Below, piece by piece: positions 59,101 to 61,680 of a stretch of DNA of 64,000 nucleotides. The notes below the pieces were generated by a model, which saw only the letters and a program-made list of their open reading frames with translations, was not told the DNA's origin and did not search any database. Position numbers and translations under genes: made by a program. Position 1 is the stretch's first letter; every line of letters starts with the position of its first letter. Source of the stretch: Sapria himalayana (lineage: Eukaryota; Streptophyta; Magnoliopsida; Malpighiales; Rafflesiaceae); contig JAREIK010000343.1 of assembly GCA_029783825.1 (NCBI GenBank), positions 5,166,294 through 5,230,293 of the forward strand. The letters run 5' to 3'.

Positions 59101-60482
59101 TATTCATAACTTATTGTTATTTAGTTTTAAATTTTTAATGATTATCCAACTTATGAATTTCAATAACTATCATGATTATTTTTTTCCATTTTTTAAAAGT
59201 GATGTATATTATAATTTAATTATCAGGTGATATTGCAATCTACTTCATTATAGGCTTGAATTTCAATAGTAAAGATGGCAATAGCATTGTTTCCTGATGA
59301 ACAGTATCAAACATATGTATCTTAGTTGATTACAACTTATTAAGATATAAAATATAAAATACTTGGAATACCTTTATACTATGAGCAATCATGATGCACA
59401 TCAAACTTACTAATTATAAATTAAATCATAATAAATACAACTAATAAAGAAATGTTAAAAAAATAATAACTCAAAATAATAATGCATATCTAATTTTTAA
59501 ACATATTATCAATTCTTCACATAATTTAATGTTGCTTTTCGCCGTTGAATTATCTTTCCAATGTCTAGAATGCCACAAACTGCATTGGCAAACTCTCTCA
59601 GGTGTATTGTCTAGTGCCCCAAACTGCAATCAGAATAGTTCTGAGCAAAGAATGTAGGGTTGCAAAAAAATATTTTGAACCAGAAGCTCTGATTATTTGA
59701 TGAAGTTTAACCCAGATATGTTCAAAATATCATAAATGAAGTTTCCTAAGATGCTATGAGCTGCACTGTCAAGCTTTGAATATTTAGTCTAGTGCTATAA
59801 ACTCTCCAATGTTTAGTCTAGCGCCAACCTTCTTCTCCATGCGATCATAAATCATGAAAGAAAATGCATCGTGTGGGAGAAAAATTATCATAAATCTTCT
59901 TCTCTAATGGTTTTTCTTCAATGTGAGTCTAGATGATAATATATAAAGGATGACTGGATCATATGTTCTCGACCTATATAGAATCGTCGGTAGTGTCTCT
60001 ACTCTCTACGTCCATTAAACCTAGTGTAAGAAAGCAGTGAAAAGCAAATACAGTTATTATATTTAAATAATCGTCTAGCACAAACTTGTTCATCGAAGGA
60101 GACAACGCGTGGTTGAATTTGCACGAGGGTATAATGCGCAATTTCTTTCTGCATTCCAGGATCCAGTCTTCCTAACTCCTGCGCAAAAGTCTGCAACAGC
60201 TGCCTCGACACCACTAATGGAATTTCGTCTGACAACACTGAAATCGTTTTTGATCACTACTCGGATAAGTATAGTTAAATATAACAGGAACAACAAATCA
60301 TCCGTAAAGTTGTGTGACATTATTGAAGCTGCCATGAGTAGCGGTTTATTACCATGATCGATGAACATTTTAGCTTGCGCAATATCATTTGATGAGATGA
60401 CAGTGTGTAGAATGTGCTTGTACTGTTCAATCTTCTGTCTCTGTTCCGTCACAGACGAGGCGCTTAGTAGTGCACCCTCCAT
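6456..60482 (-). CDS. CSN4: COP9 signalosome subunit 4 (CSN4), exons 1-12, 3' end missing
   Basis: Scaffold subunit of the COP9 signalosome, the nuclear complex that removes NEDD8/RUB from cullins and represses photomorphogenesis in plants. Twelve exons join in frame: 60482-60353, 60237-60086, 34760-34657, 34546-34486, 18088-17996, 13166-13066, 12985-12877, 11354-11310, 11183-11115, 11028-10937, 10847-10805, 6515-6456. They give 353 residues without a stop. Family landmarks in order are [158 protein letters not shown] and [10 protein letters not shown]. Exons 1-5 form the N-terminal helical repeats; exons 8-12 lie in the PCI domain. The last exon (about 44 codons, starting near EAVIHF) is absent and probably lies left of position 1. 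A few normally conserved sites differ (GICPQK in exon 11, ETINED in exons 6/7), but frames and splice sites are intact, so I take it as functional. Confidence 0.93.
6844..7930. repeat. Interspersed repeat R2, copy 1 (split by hAT)
   Basis: Segments 6960-7160 and 7685-7925 align by eye with 56250-56450 and 56500-56740 (shared landmarks: TTTATCAGAGACTAG / TTTATCAAAGACTAA; TCTAATTACTCT / CCTAATTACTCT). A short hAT copy at 7201-7636 interrupts this copy. Part of the left edge (6790-6935) also resembles 17650-17805. Class unknown. Confidence 0.5.
7201..7636. mobile_element. Non-autonomous hAT, 436 bp
   Basis: Perfect 8-bp duplication CATAAAAT (7193-7200, 7637-7644); left TAGAGGTGTCAAAC, right TTGACACCTCTA. 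GC-rich ends flank a telomere-like core. No coding; apparent ORFs here are chance readings of the repeats. Confidence 0.92.
7925..8510. repeat. Interspersed repeat R1, copy 1
   Basis: About 580 bp that align along their length with 11733-12302. Shared blocks are TGTTTGTATAACCAAA, GATCCTGCTAT, ACCCGCTCCG, GTGGAACTGTTCATC, TCTCTGCGCGAT and CATGGAAG. Same orientation, 3.8 kb apart. Could be a solo LTR or an old segmental copy; no terminal duplication was recognised. Confidence 0.65.
8511..9973. other. AT-rich intronic stretch, no gene seen
   Basis: Part of CSN4 intron 11. Two short overlapping ORFs on opposite strands near 8635-8869 have no recognisable domain. The rest is AT-rich with poly-T runs at 9740 and 9791. 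Confidence 0.5.
9974..10587. mobile_element. Non-autonomous hAT, 614 bp
   Basis: Left end TAGAGGTGTCAAAC, right end TTGACACCTCTG. The interior has CGTGCCTG/GGCACG arrays and the sub-family motif near 10170-10260. Flanks GTGCCTTT and GCATGCCTTT look like a target duplication shifted by small changes. Older than the 7201 copy. Confidence 0.82.
10805..10847 (-). CDS. CSN4: CSN4 exon 11 (43 bp)
   Basis: Completes the Ser codon and encodes [14 protein letters not shown], matching the [11 protein letters not shown] block of the PCI winged helix. The Cys and Gln in ICPQK differ from the usual IDPRK/IAPHK. The acceptor is CTGCAAG and the donor is AAG|GTACCC. Confidence 0.92.
10937..11028 (-). CDS. 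CSN4: CSN4 exon 10 (PCI domain)
   Basis: Encodes [19 protein letters not shown] and [11 protein letters not shown], then two bases of a Ser codon. The acceptor is TAGCAG and the donor is AG|GTTGGA. Confidence 0.94.
11115..11183 (-). CDS. CSN4: CSN4 exon 9
   Basis: Encodes [18 protein letters not shown] and LKTHQ, 23 codons. The second half (FAGGLKTHQ) is diverged from the usual FAEEL-PHQ pattern. The acceptor is CCAG and the donor is CAG|GTCACT. Confidence 0.93.
11310..11354 (-). CDS. CSN4: CSN4 exon 8 (45 bp)
   Basis: Encodes [15 protein letters not shown], 15 codons identical to the conserved plant CSN4 block. The acceptor is GTGCAG and the donor is AAG|GTTCTC. Confidence 0.94.
11421..12850. 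repeat. Degenerate ~170-bp tandem array with (AT)n spacers
   Basis: Repeated units begin near AAATATTATTTATTATT and end near CAAGACAT(T)ATATAT. Copies lie at about 11425-11530 (partial), 11570-11710, 12335-12490, 12525-12690 and 12745-12850. Shared phrases are AATCAAGTACAAG, CATATTTATTTCA and TTTTGAAGTC. Repeat R1 copy 2 sits inside the array between (AT)n runs. Confidence 0.75.
11733..12302. repeat. Interspersed repeat R1, copy 2
   Basis: Aligns with 7925-8510 over its length (see that entry). It is flanked on both sides by (AT)n and interrupts the ~170-bp array, so it inserted after, or was carried with, the array. Confidence 0.65.
12877..12985 (-). CDS. CSN4: CSN4 exon 7
   Basis: Completes codon 214 (Glu) and encodes [20 protein letters not shown] and [16 protein letters not shown]. 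The acceptor after an 80-bp intron is CGAAG, with a weak pyrimidine tract; the frame supports it. The donor is AAG|GTGAAT. Confidence 0.93.
13066..13166 (-). CDS. CSN4: CSN4 exon 6
   Basis: Encodes residues 181-213 plus two bases: [20 protein letters not shown] then [13 protein letters not shown]. The acceptor is TTTCAAG|GTT and the donor is GA|GTGTGA. The residues align without gaps to plant CSN4. Confidence 0.94.
13330..13690. repeat. 189-bp tandem duplication with (CA)(CT)(TA) core
   Basis: Two near-identical units (about 13341-13529 and 13530-13690). Each contains TTTTTATACC, a compound CA/CT/TA microsatellite, CTACGACTAGAAGACAACC and GATTAGGTTGTCA. They differ mainly in microsatellite length. 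Ends 165 bp from CSN4 exon 6's acceptor side is not disturbed. Confidence 0.9.
14080..15130. repeat. Repeat with GTGTCC/GGACAC ends and purine-rich core
   Basis: The left part has repeated GTGTCC, GGACATG and GGACACG words (14195-14340). The core, 14600-14815, is almost all purine (AGGGGGAGAGG-like, with GGAGAAGAAATAT). The right edge has CGTATC words and GTCCGTGTTTC. A related arrangement lies at 56765-57520. Class unknown. Confidence 0.45.
15430..15571. mobile_element. Decayed short hAT
   Basis: A small GC-richer island with AGGTTTGACACAGCACGAGCC at the left and CATTTGCCACGTCTA at the right, both degraded forms of the hAT ends. Interior words GGCACAACTC and ACCATGCC resemble the subterminal arrays. 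Confidence 0.5.
17190..17470. mobile_element. Decayed short hAT
   Basis: The right end CCTTTGACGCCTCTA (to 17470) is a one-base variant of the family end. The interior carries GGCACGATCAGGC and CATGCC words. The left end is degraded (near AACTGTCAAGG). Confidence 0.6.
17996..18088 (-). CDS. CSN4: CSN4 exon 5
   Basis: Encodes residues 150-180: [20 protein letters not shown] then EVLNLQYK. Exactly 31 codons, phase 0 on both sides. The acceptor is ATTTTCAG|GAT and the donor is AAG|GTCTTT. Its position between exons 4 and 6 matches the CSN4 family exactly. Confidence 0.94.
18786..18935. mobile_element. Truncated hAT end
   Basis: Begins TAGAGATATCAAGTGGG followed by GGCCCAGGCACGG and GAGGCATGGCCCGAC words of the hAT left end, then stops in AT-rich sequence. 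No right end was found. Confidence 0.55.
18950..20100. repeat. Decayed retrotransposon-like family, copy 1
   Basis: Shares scattered blocks with 28860-30960 and 43700-45560: ATATCCAATRATTTT followed by an inverted ...ATTG(G/A)(A/C)T.CAATA word, then a 'multiple CACC/GCC' stretch and a CCGATACCATAATA word. The last resembles the complement of a methionine-tRNA primer-binding site, which would make these minus-strand LTR retroelement remnants. No conserved domain is readable; class tentative. Confidence 0.35.
20115..20174 (+). repeat. 60-bp poly(A) tract
   Basis: Sixty consecutive A residues after GTTGAAATGC. May be a retroposon tail or simple expansion; no matching element boundary or target duplication was found. 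Confidence 0.8.
20417..20998. repeat. Direct repeat pair (GGGATGAAAGCACCAA)
   Basis: A ~45-bp block with TATGGGATGAAAGCACCAA occurs at about 20417-20461 and again at 20955-20998, same orientation, with diverged surroundings. Likely an old duplication. Confidence 0.5.
21019..24393 (-). mobile_element. Decayed full-size hAT, minus orientation
   Basis: Ends are TAGAGATGTCAAATAGG (21019) and CCCATTTGACACCTTTA (to 24393). Length 3.4 kb, close to the complete 3.59-kb copy. The high-coordinate side (about 23930-24393) is the GC-rich 5' region; transposase remnants follow in order on the minus strand down to an EDIE-TSD-like C-terminus near 21290-21340. No matching 8-bp duplication remains. Confidence 0.8.
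21240..23460 (-). pseudogene. hAT transposase pseudogene
   Basis: Minus-strand translation follows the complete transposase with stops and frameshifts. It shows a GHL-like BED end near 23120, a DIW-SYDD block near 22770, then [12 protein letters not shown] and [13 protein letters not shown] (about 22470-22600), LYCLASYM near 21930 and a C-terminal acidic block near 21300. Order and spacing match residues about 85-690 of the intact protein. Confidence 0.82.
24395..27260 (+). pseudogene. hAT transposase pseudogene, interrupted by Mutator-like element
   Basis: Nucleotide-level match to the intact transposase begins near its start codon (24400), passes the GHLKR equivalent at about 24668, DIW at 24990, and the YLDTDYCSIL block at 26235. 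It is then split at 26435 by a foldback element and resumes at 27073 with the RLRPDMVE equivalent. Many stops. A ~210-bp internal segment is duplicated (about 25570-25730 and 25780-25920). The 5' end abuts the oppositely oriented copy 21019-24393. Confidence 0.82.
26435..27072. mobile_element. 638-bp foldback element with Mutator-type 9-bp duplication
   Basis: Arms of about 220 bp (26435-26655 and 26850-27072) are inverted copies beginning GAGTTTTGTATG. Flanks TAGATTGTG (26426-26434) and TAGATTATG (27073-27081) are a 9-bp duplication with one mismatch, the size made by Mutator-like elements. The central ~190 bp is a string of GAGCTC palindromes; the 60-codon ORF there (26614-26796) is a by-product. 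It carries no transposase, so it is non-autonomous. Confidence 0.88.
27430..27830 (-). pseudogene. Ty1/copia reverse transcriptase fragment
   Basis: Minus-strand reading gives [14 protein letters not shown], the YxDD polymerase box, followed by [24 protein letters not shown] and [13 protein letters not shown]. These match the copia segment 'YVDD...LKYFLGIEV...SQ-KYV-DLL'. Several stops. The copy probably continues as unreadable sequence to about 28085. Confidence 0.75.
28086..28310. mobile_element. Short hAT, left end missing
   Basis: The right end CCATTTGACACCTCTA is intact (to 28310). The interior is the family's GGCACGAGGCACGG / CCGTGCCAAGGCC arrays. The left side starts abruptly at CCAGCACGAGG with no terminal repeat. 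Confidence 0.78.
28679..28708 (+). repeat. (CT)n microsatellite
   Basis: About 30 bp of CTCT in CSN4 intron 4. Confidence 0.85.
28860..30960. repeat. Decayed retrotransposon-like family, copy 2
   Basis: Aligns in blocks with 43700-45560 and, in part, 18950-20100: AGTCTTGCTCAA..CTAGAGAT...GAATTAA, AAAACACTTCAAAT/AAATATTTTGAAAT, TATCCAATGATTTTTA, TAGTACCTGAAAA, GTGTGGCCCATC and the terminal ATTGGGACAGCTCACA. It is interrupted by the short hAT at 29768-30048. Class uncertain. Confidence 0.4.
29768..30048. mobile_element. Non-autonomous hAT, 281 bp
   Basis: Left TAGAGGTATCAGCCGGG, right CCCGTTTGACACCTCTA. 8-bp flanks AAGTCTTC and AAGTTTTC differ at one base. It keeps the GGGTCGGGTC hairpin of the complete element (29887-29922), so it looks like an internal-deletion derivative. 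Confidence 0.9.
31045..33530. repeat. Pair of direct repeats around an unassigned 2-kb segment
   Basis: 31045-31235 and 33310-33530 share GTTTG(T)AGTTGATGTTTG / GTTTGTTGTTGGTTGAAGTTTG, then ATTTTTATTTT, an ACTCATTTGGACGG/ACTCAATTCGTGTGG word, AATGTGTTG and ATTAAGTTATTTTTATTTC / ATTAAATTATTATTTTTATTTC. Long-terminal-repeat-like spacing, but the interior has only short ORFs (32503-32742, 32768-32953) with no domain I recognise. Confidence 0.4.
34053..34224 (-). mobile_element. tRNA-derived SINE with 17-bp target duplication
   Basis: Minus orientation. The head carries pol III box A TAGCTCGTTTGGCTTAAGG and box B CGTTCGAGTCC; the tail is a 17-A run (T run at 34051-34067). Flanks are a perfect 17-bp duplication TGTGCTCACTAGAAGTT at 34036-34052 and 34225-34241. 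Inserted 262 bp inside CSN4 intron 4 from exon 4, in CSN4 orientation. The perfect duplication means a recent insertion. Confidence 0.92.
34486..34546 (-). CDS. CSN4: CSN4 exon 4 (61 bp)
   Basis: Encodes the end of codon 129 (Arg) and residues 130-149, [20 protein letters not shown]. The acceptor is TTTTCAG|GG after a 110-bp intron; the donor is GAG|GTGTTT at phase 0. Too short to show as an open reading frame; found by searching for the missing CSN4 segment. Confidence 0.93.
34657..34760 (-). CDS. CSN4: CSN4 exon 3
   Basis: Encodes residues 95-128 plus two bases of codon 129: [20 protein letters not shown] followed by [12 protein letters not shown], a hallmark CSN4 block. The acceptor is CTACAG|GTG at phase 0, and the donor is CG|GTCTGC. 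Confidence 0.94.
35455..35630 (-). mobile_element. SINE-like sequence
   Basis: Minus strand reads GGTCATGCCTTAGTGCATTG near its start (box-A-like), GGATTCGAGA (box-B-like), then a body ending TATTAATTTCTTATAGACTC that resembles the stretch at 5999-6178. No clear duplication; old copy. Confidence 0.4.
36180..37255 (-). pseudogene. Decayed hAT transposase (N-terminal half) and 5' GC-rich end
   Basis: Minus-strand matches to the intact element: an equivalent of NIWISCDDT (SDIWTCHDD) near 36320, a DPRQTQLGTTFF equivalent near 36600, and the leader/N-terminus up to about 36860. A GC-richer piece at 37195-37255 (GTGCCA words) may be its 5' subterminal region. The C-terminal half was not found. Confidence 0.65.
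38130..38161 (+). repeat. (CT)n microsatellite in hAT leader
   Basis: About 32 bp of CTCT upstream of the transposase pseudogene, at the same place where the intact copy has a short CTCTCTCTC leader tract. Confidence 0.8.
38404..40440 (+). pseudogene. hAT transposase pseudogene (in 37374-40976)
   Basis: Starts at an ATG equivalent (38404) and follows the intact protein throughout: [20 protein letters not shown] (38860-38930), MTSDI near 39040, the [12 protein letters not shown] equivalent near 39330, [11 protein letters not shown] near 39810, YLDTNYGSI near 40085 and the hATC block 40170-40320. Multiple stops and frameshifts. Confidence 0.88.
41060..42085 (-). pseudogene. Ty1/copia reverse transcriptase fragment with 288-bp tandem duplication
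   Basis: Minus-strand reading shows the polymerase box as [14 protein letters not shown] (about 41165-41210). Upstream in the protein is a series matching NAF-HGDLEEEVYMEQ-P, LYGLKQSPRAWF and F-HA---FG (NVFFHDDIE and VYMEQSPNF at about 41395-41460). The segment is present twice (41267-41554 and 41555-41842). Stops throughout. A GATATCATAGTT word near 42070 may be a primer-binding-site remnant. Confidence 0.78.
42159..43640 (+). mobile_element. 5' part of a decayed hAT copy, 3' truncated
   Basis: Left end TAAAGGTGTCAACCGAGC, GC-rich arrays, the conserved leader block (TTGGATTTTGCTTCCAAAGG, AGGCAGAATCCGACG), TATA context at 42637 and the transposase start at 43008. Homology stops near 43640, where a different repeat (43700-45560) begins. 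No right end. Confidence 0.87.
43008..43640 (+). pseudogene. hAT transposase pseudogene, N-terminal third
   Basis: Residues 1-~195 of the transposase. The reading frame is broken by a 26-bp tandem duplication (CACCTTAAGAGGCATGCC repeated, about 43263-43314), splitting it into two overlapping ORFs of 109 and 103 codons. Its BED finger keeps the first Cys but has Tyr for the second (QCKYYM), the reverse of the intact copy's YKYC. Confidence 0.9.
43700..45560. repeat. Decayed retrotransposon-like family, copy 3
   Basis: Block alignment with 28860-30960 (see that entry), ending with GATGTGGCCCATCATC near 44993 and ACAATTGGGACAATTTACA at 45504. No domain readable. Confidence 0.4.
45506..47200. 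repeat. Direct repeats 1.34 kb apart (TTGGGACA... family end)
   Basis: 45506-45850 and 46848-47150 share ATTGGGACA, a CCCTTCAA/CCTTTCAAAA word, TATACCTATTATTACATA, ATTATTTGTAATGATTTG and ATTCTCCTCTCTAATTTG. A third start (ATTGGGGCAACTCACAA) is at 47349. Probably repeated terminal segments of the retrotransposon-like family; a short hAT lies between them. Confidence 0.5.
46331..46641. mobile_element. Non-autonomous hAT, 311 bp, telomere-like core subfamily
   Basis: Left TAGAGGTGTCAAATGGG, right CCCATTTGACACCTCTA. The core has AAACCCTAATTTTT with an adjoining inverted AAGGTTCGG word, as in 5131-5623 and 7201-7636. Flanks are unusual: the immediate 8-mers differ, but GCCTCTCTCCCTCA occurs on both sides. 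Confidence 0.87.
47900..48205. other. Unassigned stretch open on both strands
   Basis: Higher GC than surroundings, with overlapping ORFs on plus (47981-48205, 74 codons) and minus (47907-48140, 77 codons) and coding-like words in a third frame (e.g. [28 protein letters not shown], with stops). May be a decayed gene or captured exon; I cannot name it. Confidence 0.3.
48333..48717 (+). mobile_element. 5' end of a decayed hAT
   Basis: Begins TAGAGATGTCAACTGAG and continues with GGCACAAG, GCACGGCACAATTC and GCACGACTT words. It is probably the left part of the copy whose transposase resumes at 49062, with a kinase-gene fragment between. Confidence 0.6.
48890..49060 (-). pseudogene. LysM-receptor-like kinase exon fragment
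   Basis: Minus-strand reading contains [35 protein letters not shown] and GNRLIDKK. This matches the kinase subdomain VI region of plant LysM receptor kinases (CERK1/LYK type: WSTRVQIALDSARGLEYIHE, HRDIKSANILIDK). The catalytic HRD has become YQD, so it is dead. Only this one exon-sized piece is present. On the high side it abuts transposase sequence directly; nothing upstream or downstream of the kinase was found. Confidence 0.75.
49062..50560 (+). pseudogene. hAT transposase pseudogene, residues ~164 onward
   Basis: Homology begins at the TYFQPSYRRIP equivalent (49068) and proceeds through [11 protein letters not shown] near 49215, the IVFNNISNN equivalent near 49410, NTLLIKHNW-like middle, and the hATC block near 50300-50470. 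Many stops. The first ~160 codons are missing, with the kinase fragment in their place. Confidence 0.78.
50745..51345. repeat. 317-bp tandem duplication
   Basis: Unit A 50745-51061, unit B 51062-~51345. Both run from TTTATTGTTTATATTTA through CCACAACCCACTA and GGCTAGGTAGGAGTAGAGAT to CATGACTA(G/A)AATCA. The duplicated block includes the left end of a hAT copy (TAGAGATGTCCAAATGG), so the copy was duplicated after insertion; only unit B continues into the full element. Confidence 0.87.
51231..52023. mobile_element. Non-autonomous hAT, 793 bp
   Basis: Left TAGAGATGTCCAAATGG, right ATGGACACCTCTA; the extra base (GTCCAAA/GGACA) is present at both ends. The interior has repeated AACCTAG/CTAGGCTAGC and GGCACGAC words. 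No transposase homology. Confidence 0.75.
52137..55350 (+). mobile_element. Decayed hAT copy carrying a nested short hAT, 3' truncated
   Basis: Left end TAGAAGTATCAAGTGAG, GC-rich arrays to about 52340, leader block near 52560 (AATTATCAAATTTCTGTTC), transposase remnant from about 52780. The BED end (ACTGGTAACACTATTACCTTAA) is at 53180; the coding match is then interrupted by 53215-53982 and resumes with the KKHGPLDPRQTQL equivalent at 53995. It continues past the DIW block near 54340 and LQWWKSYES near 55310, then stops. No right end. Confidence 0.8.
53215..53982. mobile_element. Short hAT nested in older hAT, 768 bp
   Basis: Left TAGAGGTATCAAGTGGG, right CTGACACCACTA. It interrupts the transposase homology exactly between the RHAE and CSKKH equivalents, proving insertion into the older copy. 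Interior: GGCACGGCTC and GACCC arrays. Confidence 0.85.
55351..56179. other. AT-rich intronic stretch, nothing recognised
   Basis: No ORF with a domain, no clear repeat; between a truncated hAT and repeat R2 copy 2. Confidence 0.5.
56180..56740. repeat. Interspersed repeat R2, copy 2
   Basis: Aligns with 6960-7160 plus 7685-7925 without the hAT insertion, so it approximates the pre-insertion state. Class unknown. Confidence 0.5.
56765..57520. repeat. Repeat with ATGGACAC ends and C-rich minisatellite core
   Basis: Left words ATATGGACACGAATATAGAC and GATATGACACAGCAG; right words ACACATGGACACTCC and CACTGCTGTATC. The two edges are loosely inverted. Between them are AAAATAAAAT arrays and a C-rich minisatellite. 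Similar edge words occur at 14195-14340 and 15070-15125. Confidence 0.45.
57140..57365 (+). repeat. C-rich minisatellite (CCCCACAGAATCGCACCC units)
   Basis: About nine degenerate units of roughly 20-27 bp around CC(C)TACAGAATCGCAC, nearly G-free on the plus strand. ORFs on both strands here are a consequence of the repeat and not genes. Confidence 0.85.
57521..60085. other. AT-rich 5' part of CSN4 intron 2, no element recognised
   Basis: No coding. Near the exon there are small local duplications of GTCTAGTGCC-type words (59570-59625 and 59785-59830). Otherwise featureless AT-rich DNA. Confidence 0.5.
60086..60237 (-). CDS. CSN4: CSN4 exon 2
   Basis: Encodes residues 44-94, including [17 protein letters not shown] and [12 protein letters not shown]. 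The acceptor is TTTCAG|TG after a 115-bp intron, and the donor is CAA|GTTTGT at phase 0. The next exon lies 25.3 kb away. Confidence 0.93.
60353..60482 (-). CDS. CSN4: CSN4 exon 1 (start codon)
   Basis: Encodes residues 1-43 plus the first base of codon 44. It opens with MEGALL, and QRQKIEQYK and FIDH align with the conserved CSN4 N-terminus. The ATG at 60482 matches the family start in position and length: exons 1+2 give 94 residues, as in Arabidopsis. The donor is G|GTAATA, phase 1. Confidence 0.93.
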
Positions 60483-60810
60483 AATTACTTTGTGAGTCTA
60501 GTTTTCCTTCTCGAATATCGAGGGGGTATCGGTATCTCCAGGCCTGGCTCCTGGTAAGCTGCAACCTGCAAGCTGTTGAAGTTCCGTCCCGCCACTGTTT
60601 ATGTGCTTACGCCCCAGTAGTGTTGTTTATCAGTTGCTTAAAATTCATTTCTATATAGCATTGCCAACAGCAATTATATTAAGTGAGACATATACTTGTC
60701 AATCTCTCTATCTTTAATTAATATTAAGTCTAGGTAGTTAAAAGTTAAAATTACTAACATTTGATACTTAGTACTCTCCTATTTTAATTATCATAACATT
60801 ATCATTCTTA
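60483..60810 (-). promoter_or_regulatory. Probable CSN4 5' leader and core promoter region
   Basis: A comparatively GC-balanced stretch just before the ATG (60483-60630 contains CGAGGGGGTATCGGTATC and CGTCCCGCCACTG words), becoming AT-rich after 60640. No convincing TATA box was picked out; the transcription start cannot be placed from sequence alone. Confidence 0.45.
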
Positions 60811-61198
60811 GAGCAACTCCAATGAGATTTATCAAATATATGGTGCCAAATATTATTTTTTAATCTTGAACAATATTTTGGTATCAATGAACATTATTTT
60901 TGCTCTAATTGTAGGTGTCAAAATAGGGTATTATTTTAATAATTAAATATTTTGTTATTTAAATTTATTTTTCAACCCTATTGAGAGAGCCGTTGAAATG
61001 CACAATAGCCATCAACTACTATTTTGCATCCTCTCATTTCTCTTTTCAATATTGCCAAATATGGCATCCTAATACCTTTGATGACATTTTATCACCTCTA
61101 ATTTTATCCCCATTGAAGCAATATTTTTTGTGATTTGGGTATTATTTTAGTTATTATGGGGATGGCACCCCTAATAGCAACTCTCGTTGGAGTTGCTC
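60811..61198. mobile_element. Tourist/Harbinger-like MITE, 388 bp
   Basis: Ends GAGCAACTCCAATGAGA and TCTCGTTGGAGTTGCTC are inverted copies with one mismatch over 17 bp, flanked by TTA on both sides (60808-60810 and 61199-61201), the 3-bp duplication typical of PIF/Harbinger. No coding. It sits about 330 bp upstream of the CSN4 start codon. Confidence 0.87.
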
Positions 61199-61239
61199 TT
61201 AATATGATTAAACTCACATTCCAAGTACTTTGTATTATA

Positions 61240-61680
61240 ATAACTAATAATATGTCATCCATTTTTTTTATTTTCTACCAAACTCTTCTTCAATCTAGTC
61301 AACTAATAATATGTCATCTACAAATAATATACAGTGAGGGATGTTTTCTTTGAGATCTCTTATTAATTCATTCATAATTAGCATAAAAATGTAAGGTATG
61401 TTTTTCTTCTCACTCATCCTAGCCAACCTATAAATATTATTTACCTTTTCATTATTTTATATTTTATAATATAACTCATCATATGTCTAAAAACTAAATT
61501 TTATTCACCAATATTTTAGCTTTCATTTTTGTTTTCTTATAGAATTTCACAGCGTCTTCTTTTTGTTCTCTTCTAAATTTATTTAAAACAAACTCATTTC
61601 TCCTTTATAGTTTGTTGAACATCAAATTTCTATCTTTGAGTTTCTCTATGCAAGTAAATATTTATTTTAGATATAACCAA
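61240..61680 (-). pseudogene. RTE-type LINE reverse transcriptase remnant
   Basis: Minus-strand reading gives IPYIFMLIMNELIRDLKEN followed by IPHCILFVDDILLVD. This matches the LINE segment SPYLFALVMDEL...IPWCMLFADDIVLID of plant RTE elements (polymerase box FxDD at about 61315-61330). Stops follow at once. The part above 61450 is too decayed to align confidently. Confidence 0.72.

Larger units (their letters stand above)
34761..60085 (-). other. CSN4 intron 2 (25.3 kb)
   Basis: Starts GTTTGT and ends CTACAG on the minus strand. It holds at least five decayed full-size hAT copies, short hAT copies, copia reverse-transcriptase pieces, a LysM-kinase fragment, tandem duplications and a C-rich minisatellite, each listed separately. 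The remaining sequence is AT-rich with no recognisable coding. Confidence 0.9.
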
